A DNA stretch of 64,000 nucleotides from JAWKSY01 sp041402125 (GTDB lineage: Bacteria; Planctomycetota; GCA-002687715; DRQF01), in assembly GCA_041402125.1 (NCBI GenBank), contig JAWKSY010000010.1, positions 62,001-126,000 of the forward strand, given 5' to 3'. The position numbers and the translations under genes are program-made. Of the stretch, positions 19,091 to 27,108 are shown piece by piece; the first letter of the stretch is position 1, and every line of letters starts with the position of its first letter. The notes under the pieces were generated by a model that ran no database searches, was not told the DNA's origin, and worked only from the letters and a program-made list of their open reading frames with translations.

Positions 19091-19119
19091 AATGTAAAGC
19101 ACGCCATGGGCGCCTTCAA
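19091..19119 (-). promoter_or_regulatory. Sigma-70-type promoter for the Lys/Ala-rich gene
   Basis: On the minus strand: -35 TTGAAG (19119-19114), a 17-base spacer, -10 TACATT (19096-19091). It sits in an unusually A/T-rich patch and would start transcription near 19084, about 75 bases before the TTG start. Confidence 0.65.
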
Positions 19120-19401
19120 CAACAAAAAATCGACCGCATCTTGAAAAAACCTTCAGCGAAAACCCGCACGAACTCGCGTCGCGAAGCGCGCGCGAACGTG
19201 TCGCCGAGCGCACGTCGCACGCGTCGTCGCGACGTCGCGAGCCGACGAGGTCGCGCGGAGCGCCGCGCACGAACGCGCGCGAATCGCGAAACGGAACGCA
19301 CAGAACGCATTCCCGCTCGACGCGACGTGACGCGACACGCGACCGTCCCCCCCATCACTCCAGCCTGCGTCGACGCGTCGAACGACGCGCGGGACGAGCG
19401 C
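19120..19401. other. Non-coding CGCG-saturated spacer
   Basis: Part of the 479-base gap 19008-19486. After an A-rich edge, about 19170-19400 is packed with CGCG, GACGCG and GCGCGCGAA strings, visibly denser than in coding DNA here. Open frames across it on both strands are Arg/Ala/Ser-rich and unlike proteins. I see no gene. It lies between the end of the queE-der-lipoprotein unit and the promoter of the histone-like gene. Confidence 0.5.
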
Positions 19402-19437
19402 AAAAAAAGCGCGCGCGCGATGCGATCGCGCGCGCGC
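19402..19437 (-). terminator. Intrinsic terminator after the queE-der-lipoprotein unit
   Basis: The perfect 13-bp stem GCGCGCGCGCGAT / ATCGCGCGCGCGC (19409-19421, 19425-19437) has a 3-base loop. On the minus strand it is followed by seven T residues (A-run 19402-19408 on the plus strand). It lies 49 bases past the lipoprotein stop: a textbook Rho-independent terminator. Confidence 0.9.
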
Positions 19438-19486
19438 ATGAGCGGTCAAAATGGGACGCGCGGCGGCCGGCGCGACGTCGTACCGT

Positions 19487-19981
19487 TCAGTTCCCCGCAC
19501 CCTCCGCGGACTTCTCCGCCTCGTCGCGCCAGCGCTCGGGCGGGTTGATGCGACGCTCGAAGTTGATGCGGAAGCGGGAGGCCGCGGCGCCGTCGCTTTC
19601 GGTCGCTTCCCAGCTCGCCTCGGACGCCACGGTCGGGTTGATCTGCTCGGTGTTCTCCTGGGTCTCCTCCGAGACCTTCATCCGGAACCGGGAGGGCCCG
19701 ATCTCCTCGAACTCGACCGTGATCCGGGTCCGCCTCCCCTGCCCGGAGAAGTACCCGAGCGAGGTGTCCCAGTCTGAGACGAGCCGCCGGTTGTCGACGT
19801 CCCGGACCGCGATCGGGAAGTACTGGGTGATCGAGGCCTGGGCCTCCTCCCAGAGGAAGTCGAAGCTGTGGTCGTAGCTGTCCTCCCAGCTCTCCTCGTA
19901 CTTGTTTCCGCCCGAGGATTCACAGGCGGTGGCGAGGGCGAGAGCGAGTCCGAGGACTCCGATGAGCGCGCAGCGGGGCAT
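19487..19981 (-). CDS. Small lipoprotein of unknown function
   Basis: A 164-residue protein with a lipoprotein signal (GVLGLALALATAC, Cys20), so probably anchored to a membrane. The mature part starts with an acidic, aromatic segment (NKYEESWEDSYDHSFDFLWEEA) and then alternates short beta-strand-like pieces (RITVEFEEIGPSRFRMKVSEET). It looks like a single compact domain. I do not recognise the family. The gene lies 18 bases downstream of der and is probably the last gene of its transcription unit; the terminator at 19402-19437 follows. Confidence 0.8.
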   Translation of the reverse strand: MPRCALIGVLGLALALATACESSGGNKYEESWEDSYDHSFDFLWEEAQASITQYFPIAVRDVDNRRLVSDWDTSLGYFSGQGRRTRITVEFEEIGPSRFRMKVSEETQENTEQINPTVASEASWEATESDGAAASRFRINFERRINPPERWRDEAEKSAEGAGN

Positions 19982-19999
19982 GAGCGGGTCTCCCTTCCT

Positions 20000-21331
20000 T
20001 CAGTCGTGGTAGATCGAGGTCCGCCCGCGGAAGCGGACGTGGACCGGAACCTCGGAGAAGCCGAAGGCCTCCCGGAGCCGGTTCTCCAGGTAGCGCCGGT
20101 AGTCGTCGGGGAAGTGATCGGGCGAGTTCACGAAGACGGCGAAGGTCGGCGGCGAGGTCCGGACCTGCGTCGCGTAGAAGATCCGCGCCTTGTATCCGAA
20201 GCGACCGCCCGGCTTGCGCCGCTCGAAGGCCTCCTTGACGGCACGGTTCAGCTCGCCGGTCCCGGCCTGCAGGCTCGCCTGCTCGTGCAGGTCGAAGGCG
20301 ACGTCGATGACGCCTCGGGTGTTGAACTCCTGCCGCGCCGACATGAAGACCAGGGGCGCGAAGTGGAGGCCGGGGAGGCGCTTCTGCAGGTACTCGAGGT
20401 AGTCCTCGGTCCCCATGTTGCCCTCGGCCAGATCCCACTTGTTGGCCACGAGCACGCAGGCCTTGCCCTCGTCGATGATCTGCATCGCGATCTTCTTGTC
20501 GACCTGCGACACCTCGGTGACGGCGTCGAAGAGGAAGAGCACGACGTCGGCCCGGCGGATGGCGGCCTCGGTCCGGGTCTGGCTGTAGAAGTCGACCGAG
20601 GTGCCGACCTTGCTCTTCTTCATGATGCCCGCGGTGTCGATGGCGACGAATCGGCGCCCCTCGTACTCGAGCTCCACGTCGACCGCGTCTCGGGTCGTCC
20701 CCGCGATGTCGCTGACGATGACCCGCTGCTTGCCCGCGAGGGTGTTGAGGAAGGTCGACTTGCCGACGTTCCGCTTGCCCACGATCGCCAGGCGCAGCAG
20801 TCCGTCCTCGGGCCGTTCCTCCTCCCCCACCTCCGGCGGGATGCGGTCGAGGAGGTCGCCCAGCAGGGCGAAGACGCGGAAGCCCTCCTGGGCGGAGATC
20901 GGCATCGGCTCCCCGAGTCCGAGCTCCCAGGCCTCGTAGGCGCGGGGCTCCTGGTTCGGGTGGTCGATCTTGTTCACCCCCAGCATGAGGGGCTTCTCGA
21001 GGCGACGCAGACGCTCCGCGACCTGGCGGTCGAGCGGCGTCACGCCCTCCTTGCCGTCGATGAGGAAGATCACCGCGTCGGCCAGCTCGAGCGCCATGTC
21101 GATCTGGAAGGCGATGTCCTCGTCGAGGCGCGCCTCGTCGACGATGCCGATGCCGCCGGTGTCCATCAGCCGGACCTTGCGCCCCTCCATCTCGACGTCG
21201 ATGACGAGGCGGTCGCGCGTCACGCCCGGCGTCGGTTCGACGATGGCGACGCGGCGGCGGGCGGCGGCGTTGAGGTAGGACGACTTCCCGACGTTCGGGC
21301 GTCCCACGATGGCAATGGTCGGAACCTTCAT
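20000..21331 (-). CDS. der: Ribosome assembly GTPase Der (EngA)
   Basis: A 443-residue protein with two tandem GTPase domains that helps mature the 50S subunit. Domain one begins at once: IAIVGRPNVGKSSYLN (residues 7-22), with DTGGIGIVDEA and NKIDH. Domain two has IVGKRNVGKSTFLN, DTAGIMKKSKV and VANKWDLAEG. The C-terminus is the KH-like domain ending in RFRGRTSIYHD. Many Der proteins have a Thr-Leu-Phe after the first P-loop Lys-Ser; here it is Ser-Tyr-Leu, a mild change. The start at 21331 overlaps the queE stop (ATGA); the open frame continuing upstream is a shadow of queE. Confidence 0.97.
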   Translation of the reverse strand: MKVPTIAIVGRPNVGKSSYLNAAARRRVAIVEPTPGVTRDRLVIDVEMEGRKVRLMDTGGIGIVDEARLDEDIAFQIDMALELADAVIFLIDGKEGVTPLDRQVAERLRRLEKPLMLGVNKIDHPNQEPRAYEAWELGLGEPMPISAQEGFRVFALLGDLLDRIPPEVGEEERPEDGLLRLAIVGKRNVGKSTFLNTLAGKQRVIVSDIAGTTRDAVDVELEYEGRRFVAIDTAGIMKKSKVGTSVDFYSQTRTEAAIRRADVVLFLFDAVTEVSQVDKKIAMQIIDEGKACVLVANKWDLAEGNMGTEDYLEYLQKRLPGLHFAPLVFMSARQEFNTRGVIDVAFDLHEQASLQAGTGELNRAVKEAFERRKPGGRFGYKARIFYATQVRTSPPTFAVFVNSPDHFPDDYRRYLENRLREAFGFSEVPVHVRFRGRTSIYHD

Positions 21332-22092
21332 CGCTGATCGATCATCTTGTGGGTCTGGGGAATGACCACGACGTTGGCGCCGCGCCGCAGCGCGCGCTCG
21401 TCGAGGTCCAGCATGCGGTCGGGCGGCGGCGGCGCGCCGACGCCCCGGAACGGGGTCACCGGCTGCAGGACGACGAGCGTCTCCGGCGCGGTCTCGAGCA
21501 CGAGGTCGAGCGCACGATCGATCTCCTCGTCGGGCGTCGCGGCGTCCACCACGAGCTTGCAGAAGACGTCCTTGCCGGCCTCCACGCAGCGCGCGAGGAA
21601 GCGGCGGTTGTCGGCGAAACGCTCCGCGAATCCCGTCGCGGAGGGGAGCTTCACGTCCATGCCGACGATGTCCACCGCCGGCAGCGCGATCTCGAGCGCG
21701 TCGGTCAGATGCCCGCTCGTCTCGAGGTACACGGCCGGGCCGAGCTCGCGGATCGCGGGACCGAGGCGCGCGATCGTCGCCGCGTGCAGCAGGGGTTCGC
21801 CGCCGGTGAAGGAGACCGAGTGGTGCGGCAGATCGCCGGCGAGGCGGGCGATCCAGCCCAGGAGGAGCTCGTCCTCGACCGGGTTGGGGTGGCGCTCGAA
21901 GCGGCGACCGCCGGCCCGGGCCTCGATCCGGCATTCGGGGAGCTCGACGTGGCAGAGCGGGGTGTCGCAGTAGCGGCAGACGACGTCACAGCGCCCGAAG
22001 CGCACGAAGATCTGGCGGCGACCGACGATCGGACCCTCTCCCTGGATCGCCGAGAAGATCTCGATCAACTCGCTCGAAGGGGACGGGGACAT
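21328..22092 (-). CDS. queE: 7-carboxy-7-deazaguanine synthase QueE
   Basis: A 254-residue radical SAM enzyme of queuosine/7-deazaguanine synthesis, converting carboxytetrahydropterin to carboxydeazaguanine. Cys35, Cys39 and Cys42 in RCDVVCRYCDTP give CX3CX2C. IFSAIQGEGPIVGRRQIFVR is the family's N-terminal signature and SFTGGEPLLH carries the GGE motif. The C-terminal VVIPQTHKMIDQR is also typical of the family. No queC, queD or queF is in the window. It is the first gene of a coupled unit with der (4-base overlap) and the lipoprotein gene. Confidence 0.93.
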   Translation of the reverse strand: MSPSPSSELIEIFSAIQGEGPIVGRRQIFVRFGRCDVVCRYCDTPLCHVELPECRIEARAGGRRFERHPNPVEDELLLGWIARLAGDLPHHSVSFTGGEPLLHAATIARLGPAIRELGPAVYLETSGHLTDALEIALPAVDIVGMDVKLPSATGFAERFADNRRFLARCVEAGKDVFCKLVVDAATPDEEIDRALDLVLETAPETLVVLQPVTPFRGVGAPPPPDRMLDLDERALRRGANVVVIPQTHKMIDQR

Positions 22093-22206
22093 CGGAAGCT
22101 CCTCGGGACGCGGCCCGGGCCGCGACTCGTCCGCGCGGGGCGTGGGCGCGGCGGCGGGACCGCGCGCCGTCTGGCGCCGCGAACGGATCTCGCGGTCACT
22201 CTACGA

Positions 22207-22235
22207 CGAGAGACCAGGATGGTCCTGGTCTCTCG
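22207..22235 (-). terminator. Hairpin downstream of the small basic protein gene
   Basis: The perfect 13-bp stem CGAGAGACCAGGA / TCCTGGTCTCTCG has a 3-base loop, 37 bases past the stop at 22273. No T-run follows, so it may need a factor or simply protect the 3' end. Confidence 0.6.
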
Positions 22236-22272
22236 CGCGATTCTCGGGGAAGGGAAGGCGGCGACCCGCGGG

Positions 22273-22485
22273 TCACTTCTTCTTCTTGTCGTCCTTCTCT
22301 TCCTTCTTCTTCTTCGCCTTGCCGACCTTCGCGGCGACGGTGCGCACCTTCGGCAGACCGTAGACGGGATCGCCGTCGATGTAGCGTCCGTCCTCCTTCA
22401 GGCGCTCGAGCTTCTCGGCGCGCGTGAGGACGTTGCGGGTCTTGGTGAGCTTGCCGCCGGTGACCAGGCTCTTGTGCAGCGTCAT
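22273..22485 (-). CDS. PVC-superphylum small basic signature protein
   Basis: A 70-residue, Lys-rich protein. The core TLHKSLVTGGKLTKTRNVL, TRAEKLERLKEDGR and DPVYGLPKVR matches, from memory, the short basic protein conserved across Planctomycetes, Verrucomicrobia and Chlamydiae (TIGR04137-like). That protein is a lineage marker of unknown role and is suspected to bind nucleic acid or ribosomes. Here the usual core is followed by an about 20-residue tail of mainly Lys, Glu and Asp (VGKAKKKKEEKDDKKKK). The ATG start at 22485 matches the conserved N-terminus. It lies 17 bases after the membrane-anchored protein gene upstream. It is the best single clue to the organism's phylum. Confidence 0.85.
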   Translation of the reverse strand: MTLHKSLVTGGKLTKTRNVLTRAEKLERLKEDGRYIDGDPVYGLPKVRTVAAKVGKAKKKKEEKDDKKKK

Positions 22486-22502
22486 CGTTCGATCCTCGTG
22501 GC

Positions 22503-23093
22503 TCAGCGCGCGAGAGCGCGCACGTAGGCGTACTTGTAGGGCTCATCCCCGCGGGGACCCCGCAAGGCGCGGATGGTCTCCGTCAGGGCGACGAGGCCAT
22601 CCTCCGTGGCGGCCTCGCCCACGAAGAGACGCAGGAATCCTTCCTCCGCGTTCCCTTCGTTCGTGTACTCCATCACGCGAACCGGCTTGAAGCCCTGCCC
22701 CTCGAGGAAGTTCTTGTCCTCGCGGAGCTCGTTCAGGGCCTCGTCGCGCGTGAACCGCGTGATCGGAAGCTGCTTCGCCCGGATGACGTAACGTCCGCCG
22801 GTCGTCGCCGGGGTCCCCTTCGACCCGGTCTGGACGCTGCGACGCGCCGCCTCGACCGGATCCGCCTGGGTCCCCTGGCGGTGCCCAAAGTAGTAAGCGA
22901 GCGCCACCACCACAAGGAACACGACCGCGAAGGTGCCGGCCATGCTGTAGCTCAGGCGGATCTCGCCCTCGCCGTCCGATTCGATGGTGCTGGGAGCCTT
23001 CCGCCGGGTCGTCGGGGCGCCGCCCGAGCGCCGCGAACCCTTGCCGTCTCCCCCCATGACGTCGAACAGGAGACGCTTCTTCTTCTTAGGCAT
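22503..23093 (-). CDS. Single-pass membrane protein with extracytoplasmic C-terminal domain
   Basis: A 196-residue protein. Its basic cytoplasmic start (MPKKKKRLLFDVMGGDGKGSRR) leads to one TM helix (GTFAVVFLVVVALAYYFG, about residues 53-70) and then a soluble domain of about 110 residues. The domain's alternating pattern (RYVIRAKQLPITRFTRDEALNEL ... LEGQGFKPVRVMEYT ... FLRLFVGEAATEDGLVALTETIRAL) resembles the SPOR fold in size and rhythm, but I cannot confirm it. The start at 23093 is an ATG with Lys-rich codons. It is probably co-transcribed with the small basic protein. Confidence 0.78.
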   Translation of the reverse strand: MPKKKKRLLFDVMGGDGKGSRRSGGAPTTRRKAPSTIESDGEGEIRLSYSMAGTFAVVFLVVVALAYYFGHRQGTQADPVEAARRSVQTGSKGTPATTGGRYVIRAKQLPITRFTRDEALNELREDKNFLEGQGFKPVRVMEYTNEGNAEEGFLRLFVGEAATEDGLVALTETIRALRGPRGDEPYKYAYVRALAR

Positions 23094-23245
23094 ATGATCT
23101 TCCCCAAGACGCTGCGCGGCAATGACTTGCCGCGGCGTCCCCCAAACCGCTTTCCCCGCCGCGATGATAGGGAGCCGCCCGCCCCCCGTCAACGACGAAA
23201 GCCCGTCGCGACAGGAAGATACGTCCGGTGGGTGACGTCGGGGGT

Positions 23246-24190
23246 TCAGCGTCCGCGGCGACGCTCGACGATGCGAACCGCCCACTCCAGTGCCTCCCCC
23301 ATGCTCCCGGCGTCGGCGAGCCCCCGCCCGGCGAGGTCGTAGGCGGTGCCGTGGTCCGGCGAGGTGCGGACGACGGGGAGCCCGAAGCTGAGGTTGGCGG
23401 CCCGGCCGAAGGAGAGGAGCTTGAGTGGGATCAGGCCCTGGTCGTGGTAGCAGGCGACGACGGCGTCGCAGGCCTCGAGGCGCTCCGCCCGGAAGAAGGT
23501 GTCGGCCGAATGGGGCCCGCTGAAGCCGGCCTCCGCGCCCCCCGCGTCGGCGAGCGCCGGGACGAGCACGTCGATCTCCTCCCGCCCGAGGTGCCCCCCC
23601 TCCCCCGCGTGCGGATTGAGGGCGAGCAGGGCCACGCGCGGCGCCTCGAGACCGAGGTCCTCCCGGAGGGCGCGCCGCGTCGCGCGCAGGAAGTCGGCGA
23701 CGACCCCGCGCTCGAGGGCGGCCGGGACCGCCGCGAGCGGCAGGTGCTCGGTGAGGAGGAAGACGCGGAGGGCTTCGGACGCGAGACACATCTGCGCCCG
23801 CACGCCGCAGCGCTTCGAGAGCCAGCCGGTGTGACCGGTGAAGCCCGGCGCCACCGCGGCGACGGCCTCCTTCGACAGCGGCGCGGTGCAGAGCGCGTCC
23901 GCGCGGCCCGAGACGACGTCGTCGAAGGCGCTCTCGAGCGCCGCGAGCGCGGCCCGTCCGCCCTCGGGACCGGGCGGCGGCGTGAGCGCGGCGCGGTCGA
24001 AGGGCCGGTCCACGAGCGTGACGCGCTCGTCCTCCCGGGCGCCGAGCGCGACGAGCTGGGCGGCGTCCCCGTGGATGCGGTAGCGGACCTCCGGACGAGC
24101 GGCGGCCTGGCGCGCGATCGCGGCGACCGCGACCTCGGGACCGATTCCCTGCGGGTCTCCGGCGCTGACGGCGATGACGATTCCGGACAT
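23246..24190 (-). CDS. pdxA: 4-hydroxythreonine-4-phosphate dehydrogenase PdxA
   Basis: A 314-residue NAD-dependent enzyme of the DXP-dependent pyridoxal phosphate pathway. Family motifs are clear: SAGDPQGIGPEV at the N-terminus, TAPLSKEAV, FTGHTGWLS with a metal-binding His, LNPHAGEGGHLG, CYHDQGLIPLK with His and Asp, and RTSPDHGTAYDLAGRG near the end. The start shares one base with the stop of the upstream VWA gene (TGATG), so the two are probably translated from one message even though no functional link is known. No pdxJ is in the window. Confidence 0.95.
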   Translation of the reverse strand: MSGIVIAVSAGDPQGIGPEVAVAAIARQAAARPEVRYRIHGDAAQLVALGAREDERVTLVDRPFDRAALTPPPGPEGGRAALAALESAFDDVVSGRADALCTAPLSKEAVAAVAPGFTGHTGWLSKRCGVRAQMCLASEALRVFLLTEHLPLAAVPAALERGVVADFLRATRRALREDLGLEAPRVALLALNPHAGEGGHLGREEIDVLVPALADAGGAEAGFSGPHSADTFFRAERLEACDAVVACYHDQGLIPLKLLSFGRAANLSFGLPVVRTSPDHGTAYDLAGRGLADAGSMGEALEWAVRIVERRRGR

Positions 24191-27063
24191 CAGGCGAGGA
24201 TCTCCCGGCGCGCGAGACGCTTGGCGACGACGTCGAACAGGAAGAGGAGCAGCAGCCAGGGCACGAGCCCCGTCCCGCGGGCCGCGAGCGTCCGCGACGT
24301 GCGCGCGCGCGGCGGATCGGAGAGGACGGCGGACTCGTCTCCGACGAGCGTCCCTCCCGTCGCCGCCCGCCCGCGCTCGAGGCCCTCGAGGTCGAGACCG
24401 CGGCGCGCGATCTCGAGCGGCAGCGGCAGGACGAGGACGCCCTCGACCCGCGCCTCGGGCTCGTCGGTGGGATGGGCGACGACGCGGAGATGATCGCCCT
24501 CCGGGGCGCGCGCGAGACGGTGCCGGAAGCGGCCCTCGCCGAGAGCCTCGCCCGCCTCCACGGCGATCTCGCCGCGCTCGTCGAAGGCGCTCACCGCGAA
24601 CGGCCGGCGGTCGTCGCGCGCCCAGGCGTCGACGATCGTGAGATCGAGGTCGCGATCGCGCACGGTGCCGTCGAGGTCGAAGCGGCGGAGATCGGGGTCG
24701 CGACGCAGGAACTTCGCGAGCTGGGCGAGGAAGGGCCCGTACCCCTCCCAGAGCGGCCAGGCGTCGGCGAAGTCGCCCTCGAGTCCGGTCGCGAACATCG
24801 CGGCGATGCCGTCGCCCACGCGCCAGTGCGCGAGCACGGGACGCGCGTCCTCCGCGCGCAGGGCGACCCAGGCTCCGGACTTCTCCTTCGCGCGATGCAG
24901 CCCGGTGAGCGGCGAGACGAGCCGCCAGGGAAGCTCGTCGGTGTAGGTGACGCCGCGATCGACGTCGAAGACGATGGCGTTCTTCGGATCGGGCTTGCCC
25001 TCCCCCGTCGCGTCGGCGGCGGGAGCGTCGGGATCCGTGACGCGGCGCTCGGGACCGCGCGGCACCGCGGACGCGGCCTCCTTCGCGCGACGCTCCGCCT
25101 CCTCGCGAGCGCGGCGCTCGGCCTCCTCGCGTTCGAAGTCGGAGCGACGCCGCACCTTCTTGCGGTCGATCATGCCGCTCGTCAGGTCGACGAGGACGGA
25201 GGGGATCTCGCGCGCGGAACGAGCCGGGATCGGCGCGCCGCCGCCCCCGTAGAGCCCGATGAGCGTCAGGACCTCGTCGTTGAAGTTCGATCCCACGCCG
25301 ACCGTCGCCACCGTGATCCCGTCGCCGACCATCTTCTCCATGGTCGCCTTCACGTTGAAGCGCGAGCTGCCTCCGTCCGAGAGGAGGATGACCATCTTCA
25401 CCGCGGAGTCCTCGTAGGAGAGGATCTCCCGCGCCTTGTCGAGCGCGCGTTCGATGTCCGTCCCGCGACCGCCGGTCTGGATGCGCATGATCTCCTCCTC
25501 GATCGCGGGGAGGTTGCGCGCGGGCTGCATGGGAACGGCCTCGATCCCCACCTCGTGGAAGGTGACGACGCCGATCCGATCGTCCGGGTGCAGCTCGCGC
25601 GCCGTCGCCAGCGCGCCGAGCTTCGCGAAGTGCAGCCGGCTGTCGCGCTTCATGCTCGGGGAGCGGTCGATCACGAGGAGGAGCGAGAGCGTGGGCGCGT
25701 CCACGAGCTCCTTCTTCGCCTTGTCCGGATCGGGATCCTCGAGCCGCTTCGGCGGATCGCGATCCGGATCGGGCGGCGGCGGATCCTTGCGCTCCGGCGG
25801 CTTGGGAGGATCGGGGAGCCCGGTCAGGGGAAGCCAGGGCCCGAGGCGGTTCTCGTTCCATCGGAGGAGTTCGCCGGGCCGGGCGCGCGGATCGAGGAGC
25901 AGGCCGCCGCCCTCGTCGACGTGCTTCGCGATGGCCGCCGCCGCCTCCGGCGAGAGCTCCTCCGGCCCGACCCGGTCGAGGAAGGCCGCGTCGATGAGCG
26001 CCCAGTCGGCGTCGGTGGTCGGGATCTCGCCCGGTTCCACCACGCGGAGCGGGAGCCCCTGCGCGCGCAGCGCCCGCAGCGGAGCGGGATCGCGCTCGCC
26101 GCGGTGCCCCTCGCCGCGGACGTAGAGCAGCGAGGTGCGCGGCCGCACGAGGAAGCCCGCGCTGACGACGTCGTCGCGGGGCTCCTCGTCACCCGACTCG
26201 AGCCGCAGGCCGAGCCGGTGCGCACCGGGCGCGATCGCGAGGTCCTGGCCCTCGAAGGGAATCTCGCCCTCCCCCGCCGCGAGGTCGACGTCGACGCGAC
26301 GCACCTCGACGCCGTCGATCGTGACGACGAGCGGTCGGCGCGCCGCCTCGGAGGCGCGGTAGCTCAGCGCGAAGGCCAGCCCGGCGCCCTCCTCGACGAG
26401 TCGCGGCGCCTTCACGTCGAGCAGGCGGAAGTTGCGGTCGCGTCGGGCGGGGACGGGAGCGAAGGCGATCGGCGCCGTCGCGCGCTCGACGAGGGCCGGC
26501 GGTCGCTCGAGGGCGCCGTCGGTGACCACGAAGCGCGTCCGCTCGACGTCGGGCGGCGCCGCCGCCGCGAGCTCGGCCAGCGCCGGACCGAGCCGGCTCC
26601 GCCACGCGCCGACGCGTTCGGGAAGGTCGGGCGCGACGAGGGCCTCGCGCAGGGCCTCCGGATCGACGTCGCCGACGCGGCCGTCGATCAGCACCTCGGG
26701 TCGCTCGCCGAAGGCCGCGACGGCGAGCTCCGCGTCGGGCGCGCGTTCCGCGAGCCCCCGTGCGAGGGCGACCACGCGCTCCGCCGACCAGAGCCGGCCC
26801 TCCTCGCCGATGCTGCGCGAGACGTCCACCGCGATCTCGACGCGGCCGGGGCGCGCCGTCTCCTCGAGAAGCGCGGGGCCCGCGATCGCGAAGAGGAGAC
26901 CGGCGACGAGGACGCCGCGGGCGACGGGCAGGAGGAAGCGCCCGAACACGCGCGTCCGCGGGTGTCCGACGAGCGAGACGACGAGGACGTAGAGGAGCGC
27001 CGCCGGCAGCGTGACCAGGAAGGCCGGTCGCAGGAAGCCGTCCGCGCTCAGGACCTCGAGCAT
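24190..27063 (-). CDS. Membrane protein with two von Willebrand factor A regions
   Basis: A 957-residue protein. Two N-terminal TM helices (LVTLPAALLYVLVVSLVGH and LPVARGVLVAGLLFAIAGPAL) precede a VWA-like region opening EIAVDVSRSIGEE. A second, full VWA follows at about 470: LSLLLVIDRSPSMKRDSRL (DxSxS), GGRGTDIERALDKA and MVILLSDGGSSRFNV. Next come a Glu/Arg coiled-coil stretch (EREEAERRAREEAERRAKEA) and a beta-rich domain. A C-terminal TM helix is followed by a basic tail. The layout resembles large BatA/YfbK-like or glutamine-amidotransferase-like membrane proteins of planctomycetes. Its role is unknown. The NPCBM gene lies 45 bases upstream and pdxA overlaps downstream. Confidence 0.82.
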   Translation of the reverse strand: MLEVLSADGFLRPAFLVTLPAALLYVLVVSLVGHPRTRVFGRFLLPVARGVLVAGLLFAIAGPALLEETARPGRVEIAVDVSRSIGEEGRLWSAERVVALARGLAERAPDAELAVAAFGERPEVLIDGRVGDVDPEALREALVAPDLPERVGAWRSRLGPALAELAAAAPPDVERTRFVVTDGALERPPALVERATAPIAFAPVPARRDRNFRLLDVKAPRLVEEGAGLAFALSYRASEAARRPLVVTIDGVEVRRVDVDLAAGEGEIPFEGQDLAIAPGAHRLGLRLESGDEEPRDDVVSAGFLVRPRTSLLYVRGEGHRGERDPAPLRALRAQGLPLRVVEPGEIPTTDADWALIDAAFLDRVGPEELSPEAAAAIAKHVDEGGGLLLDPRARPGELLRWNENRLGPWLPLTGLPDPPKPPERKDPPPPDPDRDPPKRLEDPDPDKAKKELVDAPTLSLLLVIDRSPSMKRDSRLHFAKLGALATARELHPDDRIGVVTFHEVGIEAVPMQPARNLPAIEEEIMRIQTGGRGTDIERALDKAREILSYEDSAVKMVILLSDGGSSRFNVKATMEKMVGDGITVATVGVGSNFNDEVLTLIGLYGGGGAPIPARSAREIPSVLVDLTSGMIDRKKVRRRSDFEREEAERRAREEAERRAKEAASAVPRGPERRVTDPDAPAADATGEGKPDPKNAIVFDVDRGVTYTDELPWRLVSPLTGLHRAKEKSGAWVALRAEDARPVLAHWRVGDGIAAMFATGLEGDFADAWPLWEGYGPFLAQLAKFLRRDPDLRRFDLDGTVRDRDLDLTIVDAWARDDRRPFAVSAFDERGEIAVEAGEALGEGRFRHRLARAPEGDHLRVVAHPTDEPEARVEGVLVLPLPLEIARRGLDLEGLERGRAATGGTLVGDESAVLSDPPRARTSRTLAARGTGLVPWLLLLFLFDVVAKRLARREILA

Positions 27064-27108
27064 GCGCTCAGCTCCGATCGCGCCGGGAATCGAGGGCCCG
27101 CGAGGGCT

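Noticed and set aside
19116..19500. Overlapping open frames in the CGCG-rich spacer
   Set aside because: Arg/Ser/Ala-rich products without motif, start context or neighbours in either direction.
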